Origin: Devosia salina
GTDB taxonomy: Bacteria > Pseudomonadota > Alphaproteobacteria > Rhizobiales > Devosiaceae
Direction: 5' to 3'
Assembly: GCF_019504385.1 (NCBI RefSeq)
Contig: NZ_CP080590.1
Span: 3,835,501-3,899,500 of the forward strand
Length of the DNA: 64,000 nt
Under the pieces are notes generated by a model. It ran no database searches. It worked only from the letters and a program-made list of their open reading frames with translations, and was not told the DNA's origin. A program made the translations under genes and the position numbers. Below, one piece after another: positions 51,665 to 60,172 of the stretch; positions within the stretch are counted from its first letter, which is position 1, and each line of letters begins with the position of its first letter.

Positions 51665-52417
51665 CTAGATAAGAGCCTTGAAGGCAAGGCCGAGCCCGGA
51701 GGCGAGGAGCAGGCCGAATGTAACGCGGCGCAGGGTCTCGGGTGAGAGCACGGGCGGCCATCGGTGTGCTATCTCGGTGGCGGCGAGAATCACCGGAATC
51801 GTCAGCAAGCTCCACAACACAGGGATAAAGGGAAAATCACCGGTCGCAACGACCAATGTCGTCCGCAGCAGAATGCCGACAGTGAAGACAAGGACAAGAG
51901 TCACCCGGATCGACGTGATCGCCATGGGCTGGCGATAGAACAGGTAGACCAAGGGTGGCCCCGCAGTGGCAAAGAGCCCTCCCATGAGACCGCCTGCAGC
52001 TCCGGCTACAATGAATTGCCTCGCTGATGACCTTTTGCTCAAGGGGTGGGGTCGGGACACAAGCTGGACCGCAGCTGCAATGATCACCACTCCCAGGATC
52101 AATTGCAAAAGTACCAGGTTCGAGGCGGCGACGCGTTCCAGCATCGCATAACCAGCGATTGTTGCAGCGAGCGACGGACCGGCCACAAGCCAGAATTCCC
52201 GCCAGGCAACATATCGCCAGCCTCTGATCAGGATGTGAACGGAGTTCACCACCGACAGGATGCCTACGATAATCGCCGCGTCTGCAAGTGAAATGAGGCC
52301 GAGAATGGCTATTGCGCACATCATAACCAGGCCAAAGGCAAATCCGGTAAGGGTCTGCAGATAAGCAGCGACGCCTGCGACCAGCATGAGCTGGCACAGA
52401 TCGATTGTGGTCATCAC
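51665..52417 (-). CDS. TauE/SafE-family (TSUP) permease
   Basis: A 250-residue membrane protein with seven to eight hydrophobic segments. It has the family features GVAAYLQTLTGFAFGLVMM at the start and FIVAGAAGGLMGGLFATAGPPLVYLFYRQ in the middle. TSUP proteins export sulfite, sulfoacetate or other organic sulfur or carboxylate anions. It lies between the hydroxyacid dehydrogenase and nucleoside hydrolase genes on the same strand. Confidence 0.9.
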   Translation of the reverse strand: MMTTIDLCQLMLVAGVAAYLQTLTGFAFGLVMMCAIAILGLISLADAAIIVGILSVVNSVHILIRGWRYVAWREFWLVAGPSLAATIAGYAMLERVAASNLVLLQLILGVVIIAAAVQLVSRPHPLSKRSSARQFIVAGAAGGLMGGLFATAGPPLVYLFYRQPMAITSIRVTLVLVFTVGILLRTTLVVATGDFPFIPVLWSLLTIPVILAATEIAHRWPPVLSPETLRRVTFGLLLASGLGLAFKALI

Positions 52418-52480
52418 TGTCGCCTATCGCTTTCCGAACACGGGTCTGATTTTGACGCTTTCCGATTCCAAGCCGGGCTT

Positions 52481-53590
52481 CTAGAGAGGGGCCTTGGATA
52501 GGCAGCGATAGAAATCTTCAAAGATCGCATCGCGGTTCAGGTCATAGGCCTCAACCATGGGGTGCCTCATACTGTCCTGGCGCCAATAAAGGCCCGGATC
52601 CAGGCTGGGCGCTTGGGTATCAAATGTCGAGACGTAGGCCGGGTCTAGGAGCCAGGCGACATTGATCATGTCCCAAATCACCCAGGTCTTTGCTTCGGCC
52701 CCGGTGATGGCGAACATCTCGTGTAGCGGATTGTTGGTGTAAAGGTGGTGCAAATAATCGCCGATAGCCCCCTGCCCCTTTACGAACCGCTCCATTTCCG
52801 GAAGTGAAATTTTCAGTTGGGCGCCGACGTGATAGCCCGGCAGATAGACCTGCGGCACACCGCAGTCAAAAAGCAGGCGTGAAGAAAGCCGGTCCTGCAC
52901 CAGATTGAGCGAGGGCTCGTTGGAGAATGGCGCATAGGTCGGGAACCCAGCGGTCCAGACCACAACCATGTTGTCGATGATGTCGGGCGCCATCAACAGG
53001 GCGGAAGCGATGTTGGTCAACGCTCCCATGGCCAGCACATAGACCGGGCCATCTTCGCGACGTCGGGCGCTCTCGACAATGAAGCGGGCGGCCGGAGTAT
53101 CAAACGGGGAGTCAAAGCTTTCGAGGTAACCTGGGGCGCCGCGGTAAACCTTGCCCTCGTGGTCGACGCCACACTTTCCGAAGACGCGCAGGATCTCTTG
53201 GTAGGAGAGCTCGGCGCCTTCCTTGGGCAGAGTAAACAGCGTCTCCTTGGGATCGCTTCCGGTATCGACCATGCGCTGCGCCCAGCCAGCCAGTCCACCC
53301 ATGAACTTTTCTTCAGCAGGATTTTCCGGGCCGCCACGCTTGAGAATGGCAACCGAACGAATGAGGTTGTCCTGGTGATGGGCAAATGAGAATGGCACCG
53401 CCGTCACGCCTTCAAGCCGCACGCGGTCGGGCGAGAGCAAAGCCCAGGCCAACGCATACTGGTCGTCGATTTCATTGGCCGTGTCAGTATCGATAATTAC
53501 ACGGGCCAAGTGCCCCGGGTGGGCAAGCAGCCTCTGGTAGAGCTCAGCGGAAAGCTTGGGAAAGCGCGCGATCACGTCTTGGTCTAGCAT
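52481..53590 (-). CDS. Nucleoside hydrolase (inosine-uridine preferring family)
   Basis: A 369-residue enzyme cleaving N-ribosidic bonds to a base and a sugar. The Asp cluster VIIDTDTANEIDDQYAL near residue 32 corresponds to the Ca2+-binding motif, somewhat longer than the usual DxDxxxDD. VYVLAMGALTNIASALLM and GFPTYAPFSNEPSLNLVQD also match. It has no signal peptide. It directly follows the Pot-type permeases, so the importer may deliver a nucleoside or nucleoside-like glycoside to it. Confidence 0.88.
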   Translation of the reverse strand: MLDQDVIARFPKLSAELYQRLLAHPGHLARVIIDTDTANEIDDQYALAWALLSPDRVRLEGVTAVPFSFAHHQDNLIRSVAILKRGGPENPAEEKFMGGLAGWAQRMVDTGSDPKETLFTLPKEGAELSYQEILRVFGKCGVDHEGKVYRGAPGYLESFDSPFDTPAARFIVESARRREDGPVYVLAMGALTNIASALLMAPDIIDNMVVVWTAGFPTYAPFSNEPSLNLVQDRLSSRLLFDCGVPQVYLPGYHVGAQLKISLPEMERFVKGQGAIGDYLHHLYTNNPLHEMFAITGAEAKTWVIWDMINVAWLLDPAYVSTFDTQAPSLDPGLYWRQDSMRHPMVEAYDLNRDAIFEDFYRCLSKAPL

Positions 53591-53600
53591 AGTCGAAATC

Positions 53601-54464
53601 CTAGTTTCCGAAGCCCTTGCCGAAAGCTTCTTCCTTGATGAACCGTTCGGAAATGATGAGCAGAATTACCCCTGGCAGGGTCACGATCAGCGTGATGCCA
53701 GCAGCAGACGCATCGAGCGTCCCGCCTGCGATCTTTGAAAACAGGAGCGTTGGCAGGGTGATTATCTTGCCCTGCCCCAAAAAGAAGGTGAGTAGGAAGA
53801 TGTTGGTGGACACAAGGAAGGTGAACAAGGCACCCGCCACCACGCCCGGCAGCAGCATGGGGAGCGTCACAAGCCGCAGAACCTGCCACCTGCTGGCGCC
53901 CAGGATCATTGCCTGCTCCTCGAAGTCCTTGCCCAGCCCCTGATAGACCGCCGTCAGCATGCGGATCATGTAAGGGATGGTGGGGATCAGATGAGCGATG
54001 ATGATACCGGGATAGCTGCCGGCAATGCCCATGCGTATGAAGATCATCAGCAAGGCGATACCGATGGCGGCCTCGGGCACGATCAGTGGCAGGGACAGGA
54101 AGAACTCAAAGCCTGACTTGCCCCGAAAGCTCTCCCGGGCCAGCACCCGCGCTGCCGGCAGGCAAATGGCGAGGCAGATTACGGTCACGATTCCGCCGAT
54201 CACCACGGTATTGATCGTTGCCTCGAGAATGCGGCTGTAAGGCGACAGCACATAGTCCCAGGCAAGCGGCATCCTTGAGACTTCACGCTGCTCCATCCAC
54301 CAGGTTCCGGGCAGTAGGTCGGGCCATGCCCAACGGAACGCCAGGCTTTGGATGATCAGCGGCAGAAACGGCCCCAGGATGAACCCGACGATCAGGATCA
54401 GATAGATCTTCTGAAAGCCAGAGAGCTGGTTGTTCAAGGCAGTGCTGGAAAATTTGCGGGCCAT
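53601..54464 (-). CDS. ABC transporter permease (PotC-like)
   Basis: A protein of about 287 residues with six hydrophobic segments and the EAA loop GLGKDFEEQAMILGASRWQVLRLVTLPMLLPGVVAGALF. Its ATG overlaps the upstream stop by one base (TGATG). It is the second permease of the Pot/Fbp-type importer. Confidence 0.9.
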   Translation of the reverse strand: MARKFSSTALNNQLSGFQKIYLILIVGFILGPFLPLIIQSLAFRWAWPDLLPGTWWMEQREVSRMPLAWDYVLSPYSRILEATINTVVIGGIVTVICLAICLPAARVLARESFRGKSGFEFFLSLPLIVPEAAIGIALLMIFIRMGIAGSYPGIIIAHLIPTIPYMIRMLTAVYQGLGKDFEEQAMILGASRWQVLRLVTLPMLLPGVVAGALFTFLVSTNIFLLTFFLGQGKIITLPTLLFSKIAGGTLDASAAGITLIVTLPGVILLIISERFIKEEAFGKGFGN

Positions 54465-55360
54465 CACGTTCTCCCGATCTTTCGTTCAAAGCGGCGATAG
54501 ATGGCCAGGTAGGAGAACAAGATGACGCCAGCGACCAGAGCTATGGAAACCACGGTGGCCATACCCTGCAATTGCAGGGTGTAGTCAGCATCGTTGAAGT
54601 AGCGCCATGCCACGACGGGCAAGGTGTCTGGGAACCCGCCTCCCAGGATGAACGGTGCTTCGAAAGCCCCGACATTGAAGGCAAAGCAGATCAGGGTGGA
54701 CGACACGATTCCGGGCATGATCTGGGGCAGTGTCACCTGAGTCAGGATCTGCCAACGATTAGCGCCAAGAATGGCCGCCGCCTCTTCGGTTTCCCGGCCG
54801 ATCCCGAGCATCACCGCATAGATCGCCAAGGTGATAAATGGAACCTGCTTCCAGACATAAACCGCAATGATGCCCCAACCGGCATGGGTCTTGAGGATCT
54901 GCGGAAACTGGGAGGGATCGGAAATAAGGCCAAAGAACGCAGCCAGTCGTGAGATCATGCCGCCATTGCCCAGCATGATTACGGCCAGGGCGATGCCCAC
55001 CGTGTAAGGGATCATCAGCGGCAGCTTATAGATATACTTGTACAGGTGCTTGCCCGGAAAAGTGCGCACCAAGGCCAATGCCAACGCTATCCCCATGGCC
55101 AGGGCAATGACTGTCGAAACCGTAGCATAATAGAGCGTCAGCCAAAGCGATTGCCAGAAAGAGGCCGAGCCCCACAACGCGCCAAAGTATTGAAAGCTTG
55201 GGAACGTATTGACCCCGAACCACGGGGCGAACCCCAGTGATTGCACGACGGCAAGCACCAGGGCACCGCCAAAGAGCACCGCGAGGATGAGCAACACTGG
55301 GGAAAGCTGCAGCCAGAGCCACATTCTTTCCTTCAGTGCGCTGTCGTGGGAGCGTGCCAT
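54464..55360 (-). CDS. ABC transporter permease (PotB-like)
   Basis: A 298-residue membrane protein with six segments and the EAA loop GRETEEAAAILGANRWQILTQVTLPQIMPGIVSSTLI. It is encoded directly after the binding protein and pairs with the PotC-like subunit. Confidence 0.9.
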   Translation of the reverse strand: MARSHDSALKERMWLWLQLSPVLLILAVLFGGALVLAVVQSLGFAPWFGVNTFPSFQYFGALWGSASFWQSLWLTLYYATVSTVIALAMGIALALALVRTFPGKHLYKYIYKLPLMIPYTVGIALAVIMLGNGGMISRLAAFFGLISDPSQFPQILKTHAGWGIIAVYVWKQVPFITLAIYAVMLGIGRETEEAAAILGANRWQILTQVTLPQIMPGIVSSTLICFAFNVGAFEAPFILGGGFPDTLPVVAWRYFNDADYTLQLQGMATVVSIALVAGVILFSYLAIYRRFERKIGRT

Positions 55361-55425
55361 ATCAAAACTTCCGAGGACAAATTGGAGACTGTTGGCCCGA
55401 CCTGCGCCGGGCCAACAAATTGCCG

Positions 55426-56775
55426 TTACTGGTTCAGATTCTCGGCTGCGCGGGTCACAATGGTTTCGATCGAGTCCGTGCTGTCGCGTTCGATGTATTC
55501 GAGCCAGGTGGCTTCAATCACATCCACCAGGGTCGCGTTGGTATCGGGTGCGATGTTTGCGTCGAGCTCGGAAGCATCGAGGCCCGTGTGGCCCGGCGAG
55601 GCTGCAGCAAGCGCTGCAGCGTCTTCCTCGCTGAGGAGCCACGGATCAATGCCGGCCGGCATGCCGGTGAATTCGAGCTTGGAGATCTGCGCTTCAACGG
55701 TGGTCATGTAGTCGGCCAGGACCAGAGCAGCTGCCGGGTTGGGCGCATTGGCCGGAATGGCCAGATAGTTCTTGTTCTTGATCATGTTGCCTTCTGGAAA
55801 CACGAACTCCTGGGCGCCTTCAGGATAGGTTCCCTGGCTGAGACCGGTGGCCACCGCATAAAGGCCGAACTTGCAGTTGAAGTTGACCTCGCCATTGAGG
55901 AACAAGCCGTCCAGCGCGTTTTGATCTTCCGGATAGCGCGGCGTGCCGCTGTCACCGCCGAGAAGCAGAGGCTCGAGGTTCTTCAGGTATTCCAGACCCG
56001 GAGTGATCAGGCGCGCCAGTTCGGACGTCCCCAATTCCTCGAGCGACTGCTGGAACGGTTCTGCACCAGTGCCATCGGGATTGTGCGCGTAAATCGCCTG
56101 CTGCACGAAGGTGTTGCCGATGTAGTGCGGCGGCTTCACGTAAATGAACTTGCCGGGGTTGGCTTCAAGATAGCCCTGCATTTCCTCGAATGTATGGGGC
56201 ACCTCTTCGGCGCTCACACGATCTGAGTTCAAGGCACAGACATATTGCTCGCCGGACCAGGGAACCTCCGCCCCACCGGTGGTCACACCGAAGTCGCGCA
56301 GATTGAGCAGCGAGCGGGGGTCGCTTTCGTCCCACTCGATGTTCTTTGCGTTTGGCAACAGCGGCGCAAAGGCTCCAAAAAGCGCGTCCTGTTCTTTGAG
56401 GGTCGAGAAGTTCTCGCCATTGAGCCAGATCGCATCGACGCTGCCTTCACCGACCATCTTGCCCGAACCAAGCTCGGCTAGAACGAGGTCGACGGCGTCC
56501 TTGGTGCCCGTGATGCGAACGGGATTGAGAGTTACACCCAGCTCGGACATTGCCGGAGCAACGACGCTGTCCATCCAAACGTTGAGTGGATCGCTACCGC
56601 CCCAATAGTACAGATTCACGGTGCCTTCGGCTTGCGCGCGCTCGGTCACGGCTGACCAATCGAGGTCTCCGGCGAGAAAGCTCTCGCGGAATTCGGTGGC
56701 GGCCGGATCCTCTGCCTGTGCGGCGCCTGCTACAAGCAGTGCAGCGAGCGAAACGCCTAGTGCCAGTTTATGCAT
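55426..56775 (-). CDS. ABC transporter substrate-binding protein (Pot/Fbp type)
   Basis: A 449-residue periplasmic protein with a signal peptide (MHKLALGVSLAALLVAGAAQAED) and a strong GAGGAGGAA site. The mature part (GTVNLYYWGGSDPLNVWMDSVVAPAMSELGVTLNPVRITGTKDAVDLVLAEL) resembles extracellular solute-binding proteins of the spermidine/putrescine and YnjB-like group and is long for them. The ligand is unknown; the nearby nucleoside hydrolase suggests a nucleoside or glycoside. Confidence 0.88.
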   Translation of the reverse strand: MHKLALGVSLAALLVAGAAQAEDPAATEFRESFLAGDLDWSAVTERAQAEGTVNLYYWGGSDPLNVWMDSVVAPAMSELGVTLNPVRITGTKDAVDLVLAELGSGKMVGEGSVDAIWLNGENFSTLKEQDALFGAFAPLLPNAKNIEWDESDPRSLLNLRDFGVTTGGAEVPWSGEQYVCALNSDRVSAEEVPHTFEEMQGYLEANPGKFIYVKPPHYIGNTFVQQAIYAHNPDGTGAEPFQQSLEELGTSELARLITPGLEYLKNLEPLLLGGDSGTPRYPEDQNALDGLFLNGEVNFNCKFGLYAVATGLSQGTYPEGAQEFVFPEGNMIKNKNYLAIPANAPNPAAALVLADYMTTVEAQISKLEFTGMPAGIDPWLLSEEDAAALAAASPGHTGLDASELDANIAPDTNATLVDVIEATWLEYIERDSTDSIETIVTRAAENLNQ

Positions 56776-56825
56776 ATTGAATTTCCTCCTCTTGAAAAAT
56801 CGTTTCTTAGTCGTCGCCCCTGTTG

Positions 56826-57878
56826 CTAGCGGGCGATAGTCCACACCCGGTCCGGCTGGACCGAGAGAACAACTGACTGGCCCACGTCGAGTAGACGGCG
56901 GGACTGTTCGGCGACGGTGATGTCCTCTCCAGCACCGACCACATATTGAACAGACGCACCGAAAAACTCGCGCGCCTTGATCTTGCCAGAGATCAGGTTC
57001 TGGGCACCTTGGGGCACCTCGGACTCGGGGTAGAGATCGATGCCTTCGCTGCGCAGCATTACATGCACATCGTCACCCGCCCTGAGGCCAGGCTGCGGCG
57101 TGATCTCAATGGCTCCAAACGAGGCTTCCGCGCGATCGGCCGCTGCGAGCTTCGCGCTGAAGATATTGCTGGCCCCCATGAAGTCGGCGACTTCAGTGGA
57201 ATTGGGCTGCTGGTAGAGCTCCTGCGGGGCGCCGAACTGGGCAAGCTTGCCGTTGAAGATGACCGCCACCCGATCCGCCAATTCCATGGCTTCGACCTGG
57301 TCGTGGGTCACAAAGATGGTAGTAATGCCGAGGCGGTTCTGCAGGTCGCGGATGAAGCGCCGCATCTCGCCACGCAGCTTTGTGTCAAGATTGGCCAGCG
57401 GCTCGTCCATCATCAGAACGGAGGGCTTTGTAATCAGCGTGCGCGCAATGGCAACGCGCTGCATCTGGCCGCCAGAGAGCTGCGCCGGGAAGCGCTTGCG
57501 GAATTTGTTGAGCTGTACAACCTCGAGAATCTCCTCAAGGCGCTCGCTGATTTCCTTCTTGGGCAGGCCCCGCACATCGAGCCCGAACGTGACGTTCTTT
57601 TCGACCGTCATGTGGGGAAAAAGTGCGTAGCGCTGAAATACCATGCCGACGTTTCGTTTCTGCACGGCAACGTCCGAAACGTCCTTACCGTCAAACAAGA
57701 CCTCTCCACTCGTCGGCGCCTCAAGCCCGGCGATCATGCGCAACGTCGTCGTCTTGCCGCAGCCGGAAGGCCCCAGGAGAGCGACCAGTTCCCCGGACTT
57801 GATATCGAGATCAATGGATTCGATCGCCGTAAATGCACCAAATCGCTTCTGAACCGCATTGAGCCGGACTTCGGTCAC
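56826..57878 (-). CDS. ABC transporter ATP-binding protein (PotA-like)
   Basis: A 350-residue ATPase. Walker A is GPSGCGKTT, the Q-loop VFQRYALFPHMTVEKNVTFGLDVRG, the signature QLSGGQMQRVAIARTL, Walker B LMMDEPLANLD and the switch VTHDQVEA. A TOBE segment follows (VHVMLRSEGIDL). It is the first gene of the importer operon; a 114-bp gap upstream holds an inverted repeat that may be a GntR operator. Confidence 0.92.
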   Translation of the reverse strand: MTEVRLNAVQKRFGAFTAIESIDLDIKSGELVALLGPSGCGKTTTLRMIAGLEAPTSGEVLFDGKDVSDVAVQKRNVGMVFQRYALFPHMTVEKNVTFGLDVRGLPKKEISERLEEILEVVQLNKFRKRFPAQLSGGQMQRVAIARTLITKPSVLMMDEPLANLDTKLRGEMRRFIRDLQNRLGITTIFVTHDQVEAMELADRVAVIFNGKLAQFGAPQELYQQPNSTEVADFMGASNIFSAKLAAADRAEASFGAIEITPQPGLRAGDDVHVMLRSEGIDLYPESEVPQGAQNLISGKIKAREFFGASVQYVVGAGEDITVAEQSRRLLDVGQSVVLSVQPDRVWTIAR

Positions 57879-57900
57879 GCGTGCCCTCCCTTAGTGTCAA

Positions 57901-57914
57901 TTGGTTCTATCCAA
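57901..57914. promoter_or_regulatory. Candidate GntR operator upstream of the importer
   Basis: TTGG-TTCTAT-CCAA, extendable to AATTGG/CCAATT, lies 22 bp upstream of the PotA-like start codon. It resembles TTGAT-TAG-ATCAA at 60160, just upstream of the GntR gene itself. Confidence 0.45.
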
Positions 57915-57992
57915 TTCGATACTACAAATTAATGCCGAAAATTTCCCCGTGTCAACTCCAAACGCCTCGTCGGCGAAGAGAAGGACGAATTC

Positions 57993-59387
57993 CTAGCGCT
58001 TTTTGATGCCTAAAGTGACGAGCCCGGACCACTCGCCAAACTCTGTCAGAACCTGTTCCCAATGGCCGGCAACGAGGACAAAGTGGTGCTCGACGCCGTG
58101 ATCGAGAACTGCCGCCACGACATCGCTTGCGCTGCAGGGATTCCCGTCGGCAACGAAGCATGACACCCAGCCACGGCAGCCCGTAAATCCAGTTTCCGGC
58201 GCCTTGACGACTTCCGCCTCAAAGCTGAAGCGGCTGGCACCACTGCGTCCCAATCGAAGCACCGTCACCGCCCCGAGGGCAAAACAATAGTCCGCAATGG
58301 CACCGTAGATCGGCCCTTGCACAGTTCCCCGACCAATCATCGGATGATTAATCCAGCGCGCACGACCTTCGGCGAGATGCAGCGGTCCCCCACCGCCATG
58401 CCACATCAGGATGCGATCTTGCGCGAGCTGCGGCGAGGTCATGTCTAGCAGGCAGCCGACTCGGCCCGTCATGGACCTGACTGCAAGCTGGGTCACCGCG
58501 CCCATAACATCGCCTTCCGAGGCGACGGGGATGGCGTTATGCTCTTCCAACCAGCTGAAAGCGGCGCCCGGATGAAAGCCCGGATCCTGCTGCAGGGCCG
58601 GCCAATCGGACACAGCCAGCGCATCATACCGATTGACCTGCGCCAGTTCGCGCAAAGCCAGCACCATGCGCGCAGCCAGGTCCATCTGCGCCATGGATAC
58701 GCCATCAACGTCGGCAGCAGTCGACATGGCGCTCAGTTCCCGGGCGACCATTTCATCAGGAAAGCCGCTCATGGCTTGGGTCAGATGATGGAGATCGACA
58801 TGTTCGACTTCCACGCCGAGCCGCGAAAACAGCGCGTCCTGATCAACAGCCATGTTGTAGAAGGTTGGAGCCAGTCCGCCCACCACCCCGATCCGCGCTC
58901 CGCGCAGGGCCGTGCACATTCCCAACGCCTTGATCGTCTGACGCAACTGCCCAAGCAATGTCGTATCGTCCGGCGCTCCGAAGTACCAGCGAACCGGCGA
59001 ACTTTCCAAGTCACGGACCCCACGGGCAATCGACATGCTCATATTGAGCGAAACAAAATTGTTGAGCTGGATGTCGCCCTCGTGGATTGGCTCAGGCGTC
59101 GCCCAGAAGCCCAGAGGCACGTCATAGCTGGCCAGCGCTCGGGCAACATCGCCCATGGTAAAGCCGCCGTGCAGCAGAATGACAAAGTCTGCGCCATCCG
59201 AGAGAACAGCGTCCATGGCCGCCCGAGCCTGCTCTCCATTCATCGGCACGCTGGGAGCAACAACCAGTCGGGCGCCTTCTTCTGAGGCCAGGCCTTCCAG
59301 CGCAGACACTGCCAGATCAAAGACACCATGCTTATCCGGAAAGTAGCTTGGCAGCGATGCTTTGATCAGGCCGATGGTCAAGGGCAT
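57993..59387 (-). CDS. L-fucose/L-arabinose isomerase-like protein
   Basis: A 464-residue cytoplasmic protein of the fucose/arabinose isomerase fold. The N-terminal Rossmann-like part (TIGLIKASLPSYFPDK, GADFVILLHGGFTMGDV) and the later conserved Glu/Asp/His-containing motifs (PVASEGDVMGAVTQLAVR, LLDMTSPQLAQDRILMWHGGGGPLHLAEG) correspond to the Mn2+ site in EGDVMGA and the CHGG-like region. It would convert an aldose to a ketose. The substrate is not evident. It starts where the GntR gene ends, so the two are one operon. Confidence 0.8.
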   Translation of the reverse strand: MPLTIGLIKASLPSYFPDKHGVFDLAVSALEGLASEEGARLVVAPSVPMNGEQARAAMDAVLSDGADFVILLHGGFTMGDVARALASYDVPLGFWATPEPIHEGDIQLNNFVSLNMSMSIARGVRDLESSPVRWYFGAPDDTTLLGQLRQTIKALGMCTALRGARIGVVGGLAPTFYNMAVDQDALFSRLGVEVEHVDLHHLTQAMSGFPDEMVARELSAMSTAADVDGVSMAQMDLAARMVLALRELAQVNRYDALAVSDWPALQQDPGFHPGAAFSWLEEHNAIPVASEGDVMGAVTQLAVRSMTGRVGCLLDMTSPQLAQDRILMWHGGGGPLHLAEGRARWINHPMIGRGTVQGPIYGAIADYCFALGAVTVLRLGRSGASRFSFEAEVVKAPETGFTGCRGWVSCFVADGNPCSASDVVAAVLDHGVEHHFVLVAGHWEQVLTEFGEWSGLVTLGIKKR

Positions 59388-60133
59388 TATGCAGAGGTTC
59401 CGGCTGTTCGCGTGGGGGCGGATTTGTCGAGGTTGTAGGTGATGGGCGACTGACGGTAGACTTGGTCGTAAAAGACCGGCTTCTGGTCCTCGTCGAACGC
59501 CGTACAGGCCTGCGAAAGAATGGGCGCGTTGGGCTTTACGTCCAGCAGTTCAGCGATCTCGGCATCCGCGACCAGCGAGCTGATAACCTCACAGGCGCGC
59601 GTCCACTGCATCTTGAACCGCCGTCCGAGAATACGCAGGATGGATTGATTTTGACCCGTTTCGGGCAAATCTTCGGCGCTGATGCCATCCACCAGATGGC
59701 TTGGCACCCAGGTACGAACGAGCATGACGGGCGCGCCATCGACGGTTCGCAAACGACGGATCAGTGTCAATTCACTGTCAAACAGAGCGGCAACTTCCGG
59801 GGGCACCGACTTTGCAGGCGCATCGATACCCAGCAGCTTGGCCCCGGGCATCCGCCCCTCACGGATAACCTGATCCGTGAACGAGACAAGGCAGCTCGAT
59901 GATGGTGGCGAAAGCGTGGAAACGACGTAGCCACTGCCCTGGCGCGCGGTGATGTATCCAGACTGAACGAGCATATCGAGCGCCTTGCGCACGGTGACAC
60001 GGCTGACGTCGAACGCCTTCGCCAATGCTTCCTCGGTAGGAAGGCGCGTTCCGACCGAATACATGCCGGAATCCAGCCTGTTGAGCACCTCGTCGTGCAC
60101 CGACTGGTATTTTGGAACGGACTTGGTTGCCAC
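59387..60133 (-). CDS. GntR/HutC-family transcriptional regulator with UTRA domain
   Basis: A 248-residue protein. The N-terminal winged helix (GTRLPTEEALAKAFDVSRVTVRKALDMLVQSGYITARQGSGYVV) is followed by a UTRA ligand domain (residues about 90-240, SFTDQVIREGRMPGAKLLGIDAPAKS, PVMLVRTWVPSHL). Such regulators sense sugars or sugar phosphates. It sits in the middle of the catabolic region and probably controls both flanking operons through the inverted repeats at 60160 and 57901. Confidence 0.9.
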   Translation of the reverse strand: MATKSVPKYQSVHDEVLNRLDSGMYSVGTRLPTEEALAKAFDVSRVTVRKALDMLVQSGYITARQGSGYVVSTLSPPSSSCLVSFTDQVIREGRMPGAKLLGIDAPAKSVPPEVAALFDSELTLIRRLRTVDGAPVMLVRTWVPSHLVDGISAEDLPETGQNQSILRILGRRFKMQWTRACEVISSLVADAEIAELLDVKPNAPILSQACTAFDEDQKPVFYDQVYRQSPITYNLDKSAPTRTAGTSA

Positions 60134-60159
60134 CTGACGACCCTTTCATGAAACACAAA

Positions 60160-60172
60160 TTGATTAGATCAA
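60160..60172. promoter_or_regulatory. Candidate GntR operator upstream of the gntR gene
   Basis: TTGAT-TAG-ATCAA, a perfect 5-3-5 inverted repeat, lies 27 bp before the gntR start and overlaps the stop codon region of the aldehyde dehydrogenase gene. Confidence 0.5.
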
